Source of the DNA: Lewinellaceae bacterium
Lineage (GTDB): Bacteria; Bacteroidota; Bacteroidia; Chitinophagales; Saprospiraceae
Reading direction: 5' to 3'
DNA: 64,000 nt
Assembly: GCA_020636025.1 (NCBI GenBank)
Contig: JACJYQ010000005.1
Location: forward strand, 310,001 to 374,000
Positions 42,332 to 50,921 of this stretch are shown here, piece after piece. The notes beneath the pieces are model-generated. The model worked only from the letters and a program-made list of their open reading frames with translations. It was not told where the DNA came from and searched no databases. The position numbers were made by a program, and so were the translations under genes. Position 1 is the first letter of the stretch. Each line of letters starts with the position of its first letter.

Positions 42332-42524
42332 GTCATAAAGGTCGTAAAAAGTACAAGAAGGCTGTTGAAAAACATTGCCTAAGAATCTCCGGGATGTTGG
42401 TTCTTTGTTCCTGGATACACGAGATAGTGGAATGTCAATTATTATGAATTCAGATTATCTCAGCATTCATATCATTCCGAAATGAATTCGGGACTGGTCA
42501 AACGACTTTAATCAAGGTAACCTT

Positions 42525-42532
42525 TACCTTTG
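42525..42532 (+). promoter_or_regulatory. Putative -7 element (TACCTTTG) of the hydroxyacyl-CoA dehydrogenase gene
   Basis: Exact TAnnTTTG match 35 nt before the start at 42568. No TTG at -33. Confidence 0.5.
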
Positions 42533-42567
42533 CCAGATAAACATAACTGACGAGCAGTACTGAATAC

Positions 42568-43731
42568 ATGAATACCATTGGGATATTAGGCGCAGGCGCC
42601 ATGGGTAGCGGAATTGCCCAGGTAGCCGCCACAGCCGGACACAACGTTTTGATTTGCGACAACCTTTCCATAGCGCTTAACAAAGCCTCAAAAACCATCC
42701 AGTCATCCCTGAATGTTTCCGTAGAAAAGGGAAAAATGACAGGCAAAGAAGTTGATTCAATTATGGATCGCATGAAATTTGCCGATCACATGAGTGAATT
42801 TCGCGATTGCTCCATGATCATTGAGGCCATTGTGGAAGACATAGAACTCAAACAAATTGCTTTCAAAAGCATGGAGGCCATTGTCAGCGAAGATGTGATT
42901 CTGGCGAGCAATACTTCTTCCCTTTCCATATCTGCCATGGGGGCACAACTAAAGCACCCGGAGCGAATCCTGGGCATCCACTTTTTTAACCCGGCACCGC
43001 GTATGCGGCTTGTAGAGATCATCCCCGGTCTGCAAACCGATAAATCTGTGGTTAAGAGGGGGCAGGAAATGATTAGTTCCTGGGGTAAAACCACCGTATT
43101 GGCAAAGGATACGCCCGGGTTTATTGTGAACAGAGTGGCCAGACCATTTTACGGAGAAGCGCTGCGGATGTATGATGAAGGCATTGCCGATGAAGCCACC
43201 ATCGACTGGGCCATGCGCGAGTTGTGTGGTTTCCGCATGGGACCCTTTGAATTGATGGATTTTATTGGAAATGACATCAACTATGCAGTAACAGAAGTGG
43301 TCTTCACCAACTTTTTCTACGATCCGAGGTACAAACCTTCCTTTACTCAGAAGAGACTGGTAGAGGCACATTATTTTGGGAGAAAAACCGGACGTGGCTT
43401 TTACGATTACCGCCCGGGAGCAATTAATCAGGAACCGACAAAAGATGAAAAGCTTGGCAGGGAAATAGCCAACCGCATATTGACCATGCTGATAAATGAA
43501 GCTGCTGATGCCTTGTTTTTACGCATTGCCAGCCGCGATGATATCGATCTTGCTATGACGCATGGAGTGAACTATCCAAAGGGCTTGCTTGCCTGGGCAG
43601 ATGAAATTGGCATTCAGCAGGTAGTGGATCGCCTGGATGCTCTCTATGTTGAGTATCTGGAAGATCGCTACCGTTGTAGCCCATTGCTACGCAAAATGGC
43701 CCGCAACGGCGAATTGTTTTACGGAAAATAA
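42568..43731 (+). CDS. 3-hydroxyacyl-CoA dehydrogenase
   Basis: 387 residues. It oxidises 3-hydroxyacyl-CoA to 3-ketoacyl-CoA with NAD+, as in beta-oxidation or phenylacetate-type pathways. Rossmann loop GAGAMG at residues 8-13; 3HCDH NAD domain to about 185 (ASNTSSLSISAMG, ILGIHFFNPAPRMRLVEIIP with catalytic His). A first C-terminal helical domain follows at about 186-285 (DTPGFIVNRVARPFYGEALR) and a second, shorter one at about 290-380 (RILTMLINEAADALF, MTHGVNYPKGLLAW). This duplicated C-terminus is the PaaH/FadB-like form. It is a stand-alone gene without a hydratase domain. A short word array follows its stop codon. Confidence 0.93.
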   Translation: MNTIGILGAGAMGSGIAQVAATAGHNVLICDNLSIALNKASKTIQSSLNVSVEKGKMTGKEVDSIMDRMKFADHMSEFRDCSMIIEAIVEDIELKQIAFKSMEAIVSEDVILASNTSSLSISAMGAQLKHPERILGIHFFNPAPRMRLVEIIPGLQTDKSVVKRGQEMISSWGKTTVLAKDTPGFIVNRVARPFYGEALRMYDEGIADEATIDWAMRELCGFRMGPFELMDFIGNDINYAVTEVVFTNFFYDPRYKPSFTQKRLVEAHYFGRKTGRGFYDYRPGAINQEPTKDEKLGREIANRILTMLINEAADALFLRIASRDDIDLAMTHGVNYPKGLLAWADEIGIQQVVDRLDALYVEYLEDRYRCSPLLRKMARNGELFYGK

Positions 43732-43745
43732 AGGAGCTTTCCGAT

Positions 43746-43764
43746 TTAGCTCATTATCACATTA
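43746..43764. repeat. 19-nt word shared with the ftsK array
   Basis: TTAGCTCATTATCACATTA, identical to 24207-24225. It is followed by the variant words ACCAAATTATCTCATTA. It lies in the 55-nt gap between the dehydrogenase stop and the HIT start and shows that word arrays at distant loci share sequence. Confidence 0.85.
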
Positions 43765-43786
43765 CCAAATTATCTCATTAAAAACG

Positions 43787-44185
43787 ATGGCTTCCATTTT
43801 TACCAAAATTGTAAACGGCGAGATTCCCTGTCATAAAATTGCCGAAACTGAAAACTACCTGGCTTTTCTTGATGTGCGGCCGCAATCATACGGACATACA
43901 CTGTGCATCACAAAAGAGGAAATCAGTTATGTTTTTGATGTAGAGGATGAACTGTACGCCGGACTCTGGATGTTTTCCAAGATTGTAGCCAAAGCGCTGA
44001 AAAAGGTAGTGCCCTGCAAAAGAGTTTGCGTGGTAGTAATAGGCGATGAGGTTCCCCATACGCATGTACACCTGATCCCTTTTAATAGCATGGAGGACGT
44101 GACGTTTAGTGGGAAAGCCAAAGTGGAAATATCACAGGAAGAAATGGCAGAACTAGCCGCCAAGGTGGCTGCAGCAGTTGTATAG
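43787..44185 (+). CDS. HIT family protein
   Basis: 132 residues from the ATG at 43787; the upstream frame overlaps the previous gene and is a shadow. The histidine-triad motif HTHVHLIP holds His91, His93 and His95, the last being the AMP-accepting residue's neighbour set in this nucleotide-hydrolase family. The N-terminal block SIFTKIVNGEIPCHKIAETE is typical of HinT-like purine-nucleoside phosphoramidases. It is cytoplasmic and probably has a housekeeping role in hydrolysing adenosine phosphoramidates. It begins a run of small rightward genes (rhodanese, L,D-transpeptidase) with gaps of 43 and 18 nt. Confidence 0.93.
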   Translation: MASIFTKIVNGEIPCHKIAETENYLAFLDVRPQSYGHTLCITKEEISYVFDVEDELYAGLWMFSKIVAKALKKVVPCKRVCVVVIGDEVPHTHVHLIPFNSMEDVTFSGKAKVEISQEEMAELAAKVAAAVV

Positions 44186-44228
44186 TCAACCATTGCTTCA
44201 ATACTCAATATTAAATCTGTAAAGACTC

Positions 44229-44615
44229 ATGAGAATTCTCAGCATTCTGTACTTATTGCTTGGCATGCTTGCCTGCAACCCGAGCATTTCAAAGGAATAT
44301 CTGATAAACGCCGGGCAATTGGAAAACATGATGAAAGATACCCCGGGCATGCAATTGGTAGATTTACGAACTCCAGGAGAATTACAGCGGACCGGAAGGA
44401 TCAACGGCGCCATCAATATTGATTTTGAAGGTGACAACTTTGAATCTCAACTAAGTCAAATTGATCCAAAAAAGCCAACCATCATTTATTGCAAGGCCGG
44501 TAACAGAAGTGCACAGGCATTTCCAATTATGCAACAGGCTGGATTTAAACAACTGTACATGTATCCGGGTGGTATAGATGAATGGAAATCAAAAGGAAAA
44601 CCTACCGTAAAATAA
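44229..44615 (+). CDS. Rhodanese-like lipoprotein
   Basis: 128 residues: lipoprotein signal with Cys16 (GMLAC), then one rhodanese domain with active-site Cys88 in YCKAGNRS. Other marks are LVDLRTPGELQRTGRINGAI and YMYPGGIDEWKSKGKP. Rhodaneses carry sulfane sulfur on the active Cys; a lipidated one would work in the periplasm or at a membrane surface. The substrate is unknown. It is 18 nt before the L,D-transpeptidase gene, so they are probably cotranscribed. A DsrE-family secreted protein, another sulfur-handling fold, is two genes downstream. Confidence 0.9.
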   Translation: MRILSILYLLLGMLACNPSISKEYLINAGQLENMMKDTPGMQLVDLRTPGELQRTGRINGAINIDFEGDNFESQLSQIDPKKPTIIYCKAGNRSAQAFPIMQQAGFKQLYMYPGGIDEWKSKGKPTVK

Positions 44616-44633
44616 GCTTTCCGTTGAGCGCTC

Positions 44634-45356
44634 ATGCCTAATAAACTACTCAGCCTTTTCTGTCTTTTATTCCTCAACAGTTTATCTGTGGCTCAAGGCA
44701 TATTCAGCACCTGCCAGCAAATGGTGGTGGTCATCAGCCCTGGAGAATCAAGTGTGGCAGCCCGAATGGGTAAATTTGAAAGAGAGGGCTCATCATGGAA
44801 GCTTGTTGGAGAAGTTCATCCGGTAAATCTCGGGCAAAAAGGCCTGGCCTGGGGCAAAGGCATGCAAAGCGCAAAACCAGGAATACAAAAAAAAGAAGGT
44901 GATCTGCGCTCCCCTGCCGGAATATTCCGTTTTGAATCTGCTTTTGGCTATGCCCCTGCAGAAGAAGTCAATTTCAAGTTGAATTACATTCCCGTCACCG
45001 ATGCGAACATCTGCGTGGAGGATAGTCATTCCAAATACTACAATCAAATTGTAGACATCAACAAAGTAGAACAGGATTGGGCCGATAGCGAATCCATGCT
45101 TCGCAAGGACGAACAGTACAAATGGGGCATTTTCGTCAAACAAAATGTACCTGCTGAAGCGGATTGCGGTTCCTGCATTTTTTTCCACCTATGGAAGAAA
45201 CAGGGAGCCGGAACACTGGGCTGCACCGCCATGACCGAGGAGAACATGTTGGCACTGTTGCGCTGGCTGGATCCTGCGAAAAAACCATTACTGTTGCAAA
45301 TGACGGAGAAACACTATCGGGAGTATGCACGAGTGGTGGAATTGCCGAGGATTTGA
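44634..45356 (+). CDS. L,D-transpeptidase (YkuD) family protein
   Basis: 240 residues. Signal peptide about 1-20 (LSVAQ). The YkuD-type domain spans about 40-225: RSPAGIFRFESAFGYAP is the strand region, then the catalytic block SCIFFHLWKKQGAGTLGCTA with His185 and Cys197. Such enzymes make or modify 3-3 cross-links in peptidoglycan or attach proteins to it, using the Cys as nucleophile. The H-x(8)-G-T-x-G-C spacing fits the long-insertion subgroup seen in Bacteroidota. A GGTTAAT tandem array begins two bases after its stop codon. Confidence 0.87.
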   Translation: MPNKLLSLFCLLFLNSLSVAQGIFSTCQQMVVVISPGESSVAARMGKFEREGSSWKLVGEVHPVNLGQKGLAWGKGMQSAKPGIQKKEGDLRSPAGIFRFESAFGYAPAEEVNFKLNYIPVTDANICVEDSHSKYYNQIVDINKVEQDWADSESMLRKDEQYKWGIFVKQNVPAEADCGSCIFFHLWKKQGAGTLGCTAMTEENMLALLRWLDPAKKPLLLQMTEKHYREYARVVELPRI

Positions 45357-45358
45357 GT

Positions 45359-45393
45359 GGTTAATGGTTAATGGTTAATGGTTAATGGTTAAT
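45359..45393. repeat. Five tandem copies of GGTTAAT, locus f
   Basis: Perfect 7-bp tandem array starting just after the L,D-transpeptidase stop. Its form NNNNAATG matches the words of the palindromic arrays, but no mirrored arm is present; the next gene is co-directional. Confidence 0.95.
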
Positions 45394-45449
45394 GCTAAAT
45401 GATGAGAGATGAGTGATTTTTTTTAAATGTTTATATATCAATTGTTTAT

Positions 45450-45881
45450 ATGAAAAAAGTATTGATTTTATTGGCGGCTTTTTGTTTATCAGTGGCTGCG
45501 CAGGCGCAAACTGGGTCTAAGGTTGCAACCACTAAAAAGCTAAAAGTGGTTTTTCACCTGACTTCCAGCGATACTACGGTGCAAAAAAGTATGGCTAAGC
45601 AGCTAAACAATTTTTTGAACGCTGCCCCTAATGCGAAAGTTGAGGTGGTTTGTCACAACAGCGGCATTAGTTTCTTGCACAAGGCCAAGACTAAATTTGC
45701 CGACAAAGTCCATGATTTGAGCGCACGAGGTGTTGATTTCGTTGCTTGCGAGAACACCATGCGCGATCGCAACATCAAACGGGAAGAGCTGGTGGATGAA
45801 TGCCGCACCGTACCCGCCGGAGTTGTAGAAGTGGTTATGAAACAAAACAAGGGCTGGGCTTATGTGCGCGCTACCCAGTAA
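45450..45881 (+). CDS. Secreted DsrE family protein
   Basis: 143 residues. Signal peptide 1-19 (ends AQAQ). The body is a DsrE-like alpha/beta fold: LKVVFHLTSSDTTVQKSMAK, KVEVVCHNSGISFLHKAKTK, GVDFVACENTMRDRNIKREE, with a conserved Cys in FVACENTM. DsrE proteins relay sulfur or bind small molecules; secreted versions in Bacteroidota are uncharacterised. The stop lies only three bases from the stop of the facing gldB gene, leaving no room for a terminator between them. This is one of two convergent junctions without a palindromic array. Confidence 0.87.
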   Translation: MKKVLILLAAFCLSVAAQAQTGSKVATTKKLKVVFHLTSSDTTVQKSMAKQLNNFLNAAPNAKVEVVCHNSGISFLHKAKTKFADKVHDLSARGVDFVACENTMRDRNIKREELVDECRTVPAGVVEVVMKQNKGWAYVRATQ

Positions 45882-45884
45882 CAA

Positions 45885-46931
45885 TCATTCCATTCTTCGA
45901 GGTTTGTATTTAGCCTCCTCCAGAAATTTTTGTGAATCCTGCATTTTCAGGAGCTCTTTCATGCTTGTATCAGGATGCTTGCTCATGTAGGCTTTTACTA
46001 TTTGCCATCCTAACCAGTTACCGACCTCACCAGGTGCCTCCTGAAACACAACCGGAGCATTAGGACTCGGTGTCACCAGTTTTCGAATCTCATCAAAATC
46101 GCTGGAATACAGCAACTTCTGGGTGAGCAATCGCGCCCACACAGCCGATTCATTAAATTCGCAACCCTCCATCTGCTCTCTGGTGTATCCCATGATCATA
46201 CTATCAGGCACCTCGGGCAGCAGGCTGCTGGTGATGTACAGCATCTTGCCGTTGTACAACATAAAGTCGAGCAGGCGGGTGCCGGGAGGCGTTTCATCAA
46301 ATACATTCTGAGTCAGGGCCTTGGCCAGGCGAATGCATATATAATCTTTATTGAACTGGCGTCTCACAAAAGCCGGGAAAACATCGGGATTGTAATACGG
46401 ATAATTTTCACCCAAAAACAGATCAAGCCCTATACCACACAAACTGTCGCCGTAAGTGAAAGCATCCACGGCAAATTCAGAAATGATGGAACACACTTTT
46501 GGCAAGGGCTTTTCAGGGAAATAGTATTTGTAGTACTGAAACATGCTGCCCAGATCCTTTTCCAGCCAGCGCAGGTCACCATATACCTCCTGAACGGTAT
46601 CAAAGTGATGGCGAACTACCGGCTCTGAGATAAAGCTTTTCACGGCTTGTGCTGCTGTCTCCTCTGGATTCGTCTGATCGTGGATGATGTTGTTCGTAAA
46701 CAAAGGCAGCATATCCGGATATTTCTCTCCGAGCTGAACCAGAGCAGCGTCAACATCGTTTGTATCAATAGCAAAAAGGTCTTGATCGAAACGCATGATC
46801 TTAACGTCCACATTGATGTTTGAAACATCAGGGGCGTTTTTGCCGTTGCCACCTGTGCAGGCATTTGCGATAAAAATTACGGCAAGCAATAAACCAATAG
46901 CTACCTTTATTGCGTTCTTGGAAAAATTCAT
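45885..46931 (-). CDS. gldB: Gliding motility lipoprotein GldB
   Basis: 348-residue lipoprotein; lipobox IANAC with Cys25. GldB-family marks are present: VKIMRFDQDLFAIDTNDVDA near the N-terminus, DLRWLEKDLGSMFQYYKYYF, DLFLGENYPYY and KALTQNVFDETPPGTRLLDF. GldB is needed for gliding in Flavobacterium and belongs to the envelope proteins associated with type IX secretion. Its exact biochemical role is unknown. Family members resemble DUF2268-like proteins in fold but lack a clear protease motif here. It is transcribed away from a PorT-like barrel gene across a 123-nt divergent region. Confidence 0.9.
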   Translation of the reverse strand: MNFSKNAIKVAIGLLLAVIFIANACTGGNGKNAPDVSNINVDVKIMRFDQDLFAIDTNDVDAALVQLGEKYPDMLPLFTNNIIHDQTNPEETAAQAVKSFISEPVVRHHFDTVQEVYGDLRWLEKDLGSMFQYYKYYFPEKPLPKVCSIISEFAVDAFTYGDSLCGIGLDLFLGENYPYYNPDVFPAFVRRQFNKDYICIRLAKALTQNVFDETPPGTRLLDFMLYNGKMLYITSSLLPEVPDSMIMGYTREQMEGCEFNESAVWARLLTQKLLYSSDFDEIRKLVTPSPNAPVVFQEAPGEVGNWLGWQIVKAYMSKHPDTSMKELLKMQDSQKFLEEAKYKPRRME

Positions 46932-47054
46932 GGAAATTATTTGATTTTAGGCATTGATTAATTTGCCATGCCTATTTTGAGCATGCAAATAACTGCATAA
47001 GCCTATTAAACTAATCAATACCAACATTAAAAACTGCAAACAAACTCTTTCATT

Positions 47055-47795
47055 ATGAAAAAAATTGTCCTGCTGTCCTGCCTTTTGGTGTTTATAGGAA
47101 GCAACTTGTATTCACAGGATTTTCGCAGCGTACGTTTCGGCCTTCAAGCCAGTCCAACCTGGTCGTGGTTGCGTACCGATGATAAAAAAATTGAGGGACT
47201 CAGTTCCAACTGGGGACTCAAGCTCGGAGCTATGGGAGAATTCTACTTCGCCCGAAATTACGCCATCACAACCGGTCTCGGATTTGGATTCAATCAGGGT
47301 GGCTTTCTGCAAAACGGGTATGATCGTGGTGTGTTCTGGCCAAAATCAGACCTGAGCTCTCCAGGTCTTGATACCCTGCCTCAGAACGCCAAACTCCATT
47401 ACCGGGTAAATTATGTGGAAATCCCAATCGGCCTCAAAATGCGCGGTGGCTCCGGTGAAGACTCCCGGATGAAGTTTTATGCCGAAATACCTGTGTTCAC
47501 CCTGGGTTTTGTGACCAAAGGCACCGGTGATATCCGTGGCACCAACACACAAAATTCAGATGATGAGAATATACGGCCTGATGTGAACGGTCTCTCTTTG
47601 GCCTGGGGACTTGGAGCCGGCGTTGAGTATGAATTTGCTACCAATGCTACCCTGGTAGCCGGTCTGGCATACCAAAGGCAATTTACTGATATGACCAAGA
47701 ATAAAGGCGCAGTTGAATTTCAAGGTGACTGGGAGAAGGAAAATTCAAAGGCCACTGCCAATATTCTGGCACTCAAGCTTGGGATTTTATTCTGA
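47055..47795 (+). CDS. PorT-like outer-membrane beta-barrel protein
   Basis: 246 residues. Signal peptide about 1-20 (ends LYSQ). The rest is an eight-stranded-type small barrel: SVRFGLQASPTWSWLRTDDK, NWGLKLGAMGEFYFARNYAI, VNYVEIPIGLKMRGG, and a terminal strand ANILALKLGILF. The sequence falls in the PorT/outer_membrane beta-barrel family. True PorT is needed for type IX secretion, but this family has many paralogues, so I do not assign the symbol. Its location beside gldB fits a secretion or motility role without proving it. Several hairpins follow in the convergent gap. Confidence 0.83.
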   Translation: MKKIVLLSCLLVFIGSNLYSQDFRSVRFGLQASPTWSWLRTDDKKIEGLSSNWGLKLGAMGEFYFARNYAITTGLGFGFNQGGFLQNGYDRGVFWPKSDLSSPGLDTLPQNAKLHYRVNYVEIPIGLKMRGGSGEDSRMKFYAEIPVFTLGFVTKGTGDIRGTNTQNSDDENIRPDVNGLSLAWGLGAGVEYEFATNATLVAGLAYQRQFTDMTKNKGAVEFQGDWEKENSKATANILALKLGILF

Positions 47796-47818
47796 TCGTT
47801 TAGTAGAGTATCGGAATA

Positions 47819-47970
47819 AAGGTGCAGAGCACCAACATGTTTTTAGAATTAGTCGATATTTAAACAACGAGGTGCAGCGTACCGGAACAAATATTTACGT
47901 TTCGGTACGCTGCACCTCGTTTTAATTTATTGCATTGATTGCTAATGACATTTCGGTGCTCCGCACCTTT
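47819..47970. repeat. Nested palindrome of GGTGC words, locus j
   Basis: Outer words AAGGTGCAGAGCACCAACATG (split: AAGGTGCAGAGCACC at 47819-47833, then AACATG) are mirrored by TTTCGGTGCTCCGCACCTTT at 47951-47970. Inside them is a perfect 19-bp stem (47866-47884 / 47903-47921). All parts use GGTGCxG...ACC words. It lies between convergent genes. Confidence 0.85.
47866..47932 (+). terminator. Intrinsic terminator of the PorT-like gene
   Basis: 19-bp GC-rich stem (arms 47866-47884 and 47903-47921) followed by TTTAATTTATT. It is also the inner arm of the nested palindrome. Confidence 0.7.
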
Positions 47971-47976
47971 TACCAA

Positions 47977-48012
47977 AATCCCGAATTTTGGATCGCACCA
48001 AAATTCGGGATT
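47977..48012 (-). terminator. Hairpin at the 3' end of the TPR gene
   Basis: Perfect 15-bp stem AATCCCGAATTTTGG / CCAAAATTCGGGATT with a 6-nt loop. On the minus strand it is followed by TTTTGG only, so termination is likely but not textbook. Confidence 0.55.
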
Positions 48013-48046
48013 AGTCAAATATGCTTTTTAAGCTGGAACTAAAGTA

Positions 48047-49756
48047 CTACTTCTTGTTGCCACCTTTAGGCTTCTCCATGCCTTCTTCATCTTTTCCAAA
48101 GGCCTCTTTCATATCGTTGATTGTCTGAACCTTGTCCGGATCAGTCTCGAGAGAAAGCCATTTGTTGGTGATGTCATTAAAGTTTGACTCCTCTTTCTTT
48201 ACGAAATAACAGTAGGCCAGGTAGTTGCAAGCCTTCAACACGTCTTTCTTGTATTTTTCAAGATTCTGCATACCCAGCTCCACAATTTTCTCATGATAGG
48301 CTCGTGCCTTACCGTATTGATTGGCCATTTCTGGGTTGGCTTCGATCTCTTCCGGAGACGGATCCTGTGCTTCAGCAGCCTTGGCACATTGCTGCCAGCC
48401 TAACATAACATCAGGAAGTTTTTCTGTAATCTTCTTGAAAGTCATTTCCGCTTTAGCGTACCGCATTGAGTCTTCAGTACAGTAATACTGGGCATTACCA
48501 AAGTAAAACAGATAAGTGGCGTAATTTCTGTCGTCATTTGGTACGGAGTCCATCAGTACTTGATAGGCCTGAGCAGAGCCACACATATCGCGTTGTGCAT
48601 ACAGAAGTTCGGCGATTTCTTTATTCAGCATCCAGCGTCCGCCGGTGGTGTCCATTTCCATGGCTTTGCGGTAATCAGCAATGGCCTGCATGGTATCGCC
48701 TTCTGTCTTAATCAGGAAGTTGCCATGGTATTCATAATCGGATGGAAGTACTTTTTCCGGAGTAACCACTTTGAAGTATTCATCCAGAATTTTAAGACCA
48801 CGGGCGAAATCGCCATTCTCGTAATCGCAGTAAGCCTGCAAGCGACGGAGGTAGTTTTTGCTACCGTCCTTGGCAAGAATTTTATTAACCAGTTCGCTGC
48901 ACCCTTTGCAATCGTGGGTGATGTACAGGCAATTAGCCAGTTGCATCTCGTCTTCTATTTTAACAGCGTCGCCATTGTTTACCAGATTTTTGTAAGCCTG
49001 AGTAGCTTTTTCCCATTTACGTCCGAAGTACAGATATTCTGCCTTGGCGCGGAGTGCAGGGGTGTAGCTTGGTTTTAGTTCAATGGCTTTATCGAAATAC
49101 TGGACCGGCTTTTCAGGCACCTTTGCTGTTTTATATACCAAACCGATCATCAGCTTTGGAAGCGGATTTTTTGGCTCACGATTCTCAGCATACTCATAAT
49201 AAAGTACCGATTTACCGCCGTCTGGTTTTTCCTTATAAGTGTAGGCCAAAGACATCAGTGTCTCAAAATCCTTGCTGTTCACATCAACGGCCTCCAGCAG
49301 CAGTTCCTCGGTGCGGGTATAGTTTGGTCTTTTAGCATTTGGTGACACATAAAACATATAAGTTTCACCGATCTGCCTGCGGGCCACCATATCTTTTCTG
49401 GCCGCTTTAGAAGCTTTTTTCAGCAATTTATCAGTCTCAGGAATATCATGCTCCAGCATTTTTTGTCTGGCTAGTGCTACGAGGGCTAAGGCACCATCGT
49501 TCTTTGCTTCAAAAGCAGCTTTAAATGTTTCAGCAGCTTTGGCCTTATCCCCTTTTGCCAGGTACATATTACCCAGAGTCAGTAGTAGATCCTGATCACC
49601 TGGATTGGCTTTGCTCAAGGCAGAATAAATGCGAACCGCGCTGTCCCAATCCTCCAGATGCATGGCTGCCATCCCATCGTCACGGGTCTGCGCAGATGCT
49701 ATTTGTGCAAAAACAATCGCTAGCAAAACCAGGGTATTCTTCAGAAAAGTTGTCAT
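48047..49756 (-). CDS. Secreted TPR-repeat protein
   Basis: 569 residues. Signal peptide 1-22 (ends ASAQ). The whole mature part is TPR helices (LLLTLGNMYLAKGDKAKAAE, PLPKLMIGLVYKTAKVPEKP, YTPALRAKAEYLYFGRKWEK), with a Cys pair in THDCKGCSEL. The tail is lysine-rich (EGMEKPKGGNKK). It is probably a periplasmic scaffold. In many Bacteroidota a PstS-like lipoprotein and a large TPR protein follow exbB/exbD/tonB genes; here the same two genes and a small membrane protein stand without the exb genes in view. A link to TonB-type energy coupling is therefore possible but not shown. Confidence 0.83.
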   Translation of the reverse strand: MTTFLKNTLVLLAIVFAQIASAQTRDDGMAAMHLEDWDSAVRIYSALSKANPGDQDLLLTLGNMYLAKGDKAKAAETFKAAFEAKNDGALALVALARQKMLEHDIPETDKLLKKASKAARKDMVARRQIGETYMFYVSPNAKRPNYTRTEELLLEAVDVNSKDFETLMSLAYTYKEKPDGGKSVLYYEYAENREPKNPLPKLMIGLVYKTAKVPEKPVQYFDKAIELKPSYTPALRAKAEYLYFGRKWEKATQAYKNLVNNGDAVKIEDEMQLANCLYITHDCKGCSELVNKILAKDGSKNYLRRLQAYCDYENGDFARGLKILDEYFKVVTPEKVLPSDYEYHGNFLIKTEGDTMQAIADYRKAMEMDTTGGRWMLNKEIAELLYAQRDMCGSAQAYQVLMDSVPNDDRNYATYLFYFGNAQYYCTEDSMRYAKAEMTFKKITEKLPDVMLGWQQCAKAAEAQDPSPEEIEANPEMANQYGKARAYHEKIVELGMQNLEKYKKDVLKACNYLAYCYFVKKEESNFNDITNKWLSLETDPDKVQTINDMKEAFGKDEEGMEKPKGGNKK

Positions 49757-49972
49757 TGTTTGGAAAATGTTTGATTTGAAAAACGAAAATCCGTTGAAAG
49801 AAAGCTCTTAAAACGAACCTTTACGTTTATGACGCTTGAATTTTAAAAAATGAACAAATACAACGGTAAAAATCCCGGACTTAAAACAAGTTTAACAGGA
49901 ACCGTTAGAATTATGGCATAAAAATGATTGAATAGGTTGTTTTAAAGGATGAGTCTTTACGGGTAATTAGTG

Positions 49973-50908
49973 TTACTCTCTGCTTGTTTTAATCAATCTG
50001 GTCACCGCCTGAGCAGGTAACAGACCATCCTTTAGCATGATACGCTGGGCATCGGCAGCCAAATAGGAAGAAAAACCGGAACCGAGTCCGTTCCGTCTTC
50101 CCTGTGCATTGATGATATACATGCCCCGACGGAAAGGATACTTATTCTCAGCCATATAAGCCTGATAGGGTCCATATCCTATTTTCCCGGTTTCCCGGGC
50201 GATATCAGCGATCTTAACTTCCTGCCTGAATTTCTGGACACCACTATCATCGGTATCGGAGATCCAGTTGGCGGCGATTATGCCAAGAGCATTTTTGTGC
50301 TCATTTACATATTTGATCACCTCTTCATTTGTCTGAACCGCAGAAGCGCTTGATGTCAGTGGCATTCCATTACCGATGATGGAGTCCTTTACATAACTAA
50401 GGGTACCGGAAAGCGGGTTGTCAAAAACAACCTGAATATCTCCCACTTTGGAGCCGGGATTGATGTCTTTCCATTTATTGGTTTTTCCTGTCAGAATATT
50501 TCTGATTTGTTCTACAGTGAACAGCGTATCCGGGTTTTCATTATTTACCAAAAAAGCCAGGGCATCGTAGGCGATAAGCGTTGTGGGAGGCTGAAAACCG
50601 CGGGACTCGAAATAGCCCAACTCCTCCTCTGAAAGCTTTCTGCCAACTACAATCACCTGTACCGAATCCTTTATCAGGGCATTTATGGCTTCTCCTTCAG
50701 AAGTGTACAGCGCATTGATCTTGGCTGTTCTGTAAATCGAATCAAATACGTCGATACAGGAAGTAATGACCGGTTGATAGCCTTCATCAACCATGATATT
50801 AATGGTTCCTGTGGTTACGGTATCCAGCACTTTTCCGTCCTTACCTCTCTCCTCGCAGGAAAACAGGGCTGCAATTAATAAGACGGGAAGTAAATACTTC
50901 AAATTCAT
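49973..50908 (-). CDS. PstS-like substrate-binding lipoprotein
   Basis: 311 residues from the ATG at 50908 (the frame opens two codons earlier at a TTG). Lipobox ALFSC, Cys18. Periplasmic-binding-protein fold of the PBP-like/PstS group: GTINIMVDEGYQPVITSCID, VVGRKLSEEELGYF, and the ligand-loop block FDNPLSGTLSYVKDSIIGNG. There is no phosphate ABC transporter nearby. Phosphate uptake in this window is instead served by the PiT protein at 39431-40822. So this may be a phosphate sensor or bind something else. It shares a transcript with the small membrane protein 13 nt upstream and probably with the TPR gene downstream. Confidence 0.85.
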   Translation of the reverse strand: MNLKYLLPVLLIAALFSCEERGKDGKVLDTVTTGTINIMVDEGYQPVITSCIDVFDSIYRTAKINALYTSEGEAINALIKDSVQVIVVGRKLSEEELGYFESRGFQPPTTLIAYDALAFLVNNENPDTLFTVEQIRNILTGKTNKWKDINPGSKVGDIQVVFDNPLSGTLSYVKDSIIGNGMPLTSSASAVQTNEEVIKYVNEHKNALGIIAANWISDTDDSGVQKFRQEVKIADIARETGKIGYGPYQAYMAENKYPFRRGMYIINAQGRRNGLGSGFSSYLAADAQRIMLKDGLLPAQAVTRLIKTSRE

Positions 50909-50921
50909 AATCAATTATTTA

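Noticed and set aside
45359..45393. CRISPR array
   Set aside because: 7-bp direct tandem repeats without spacers and no cas genes; the other arrays are also tandem words, not repeat-spacer units.
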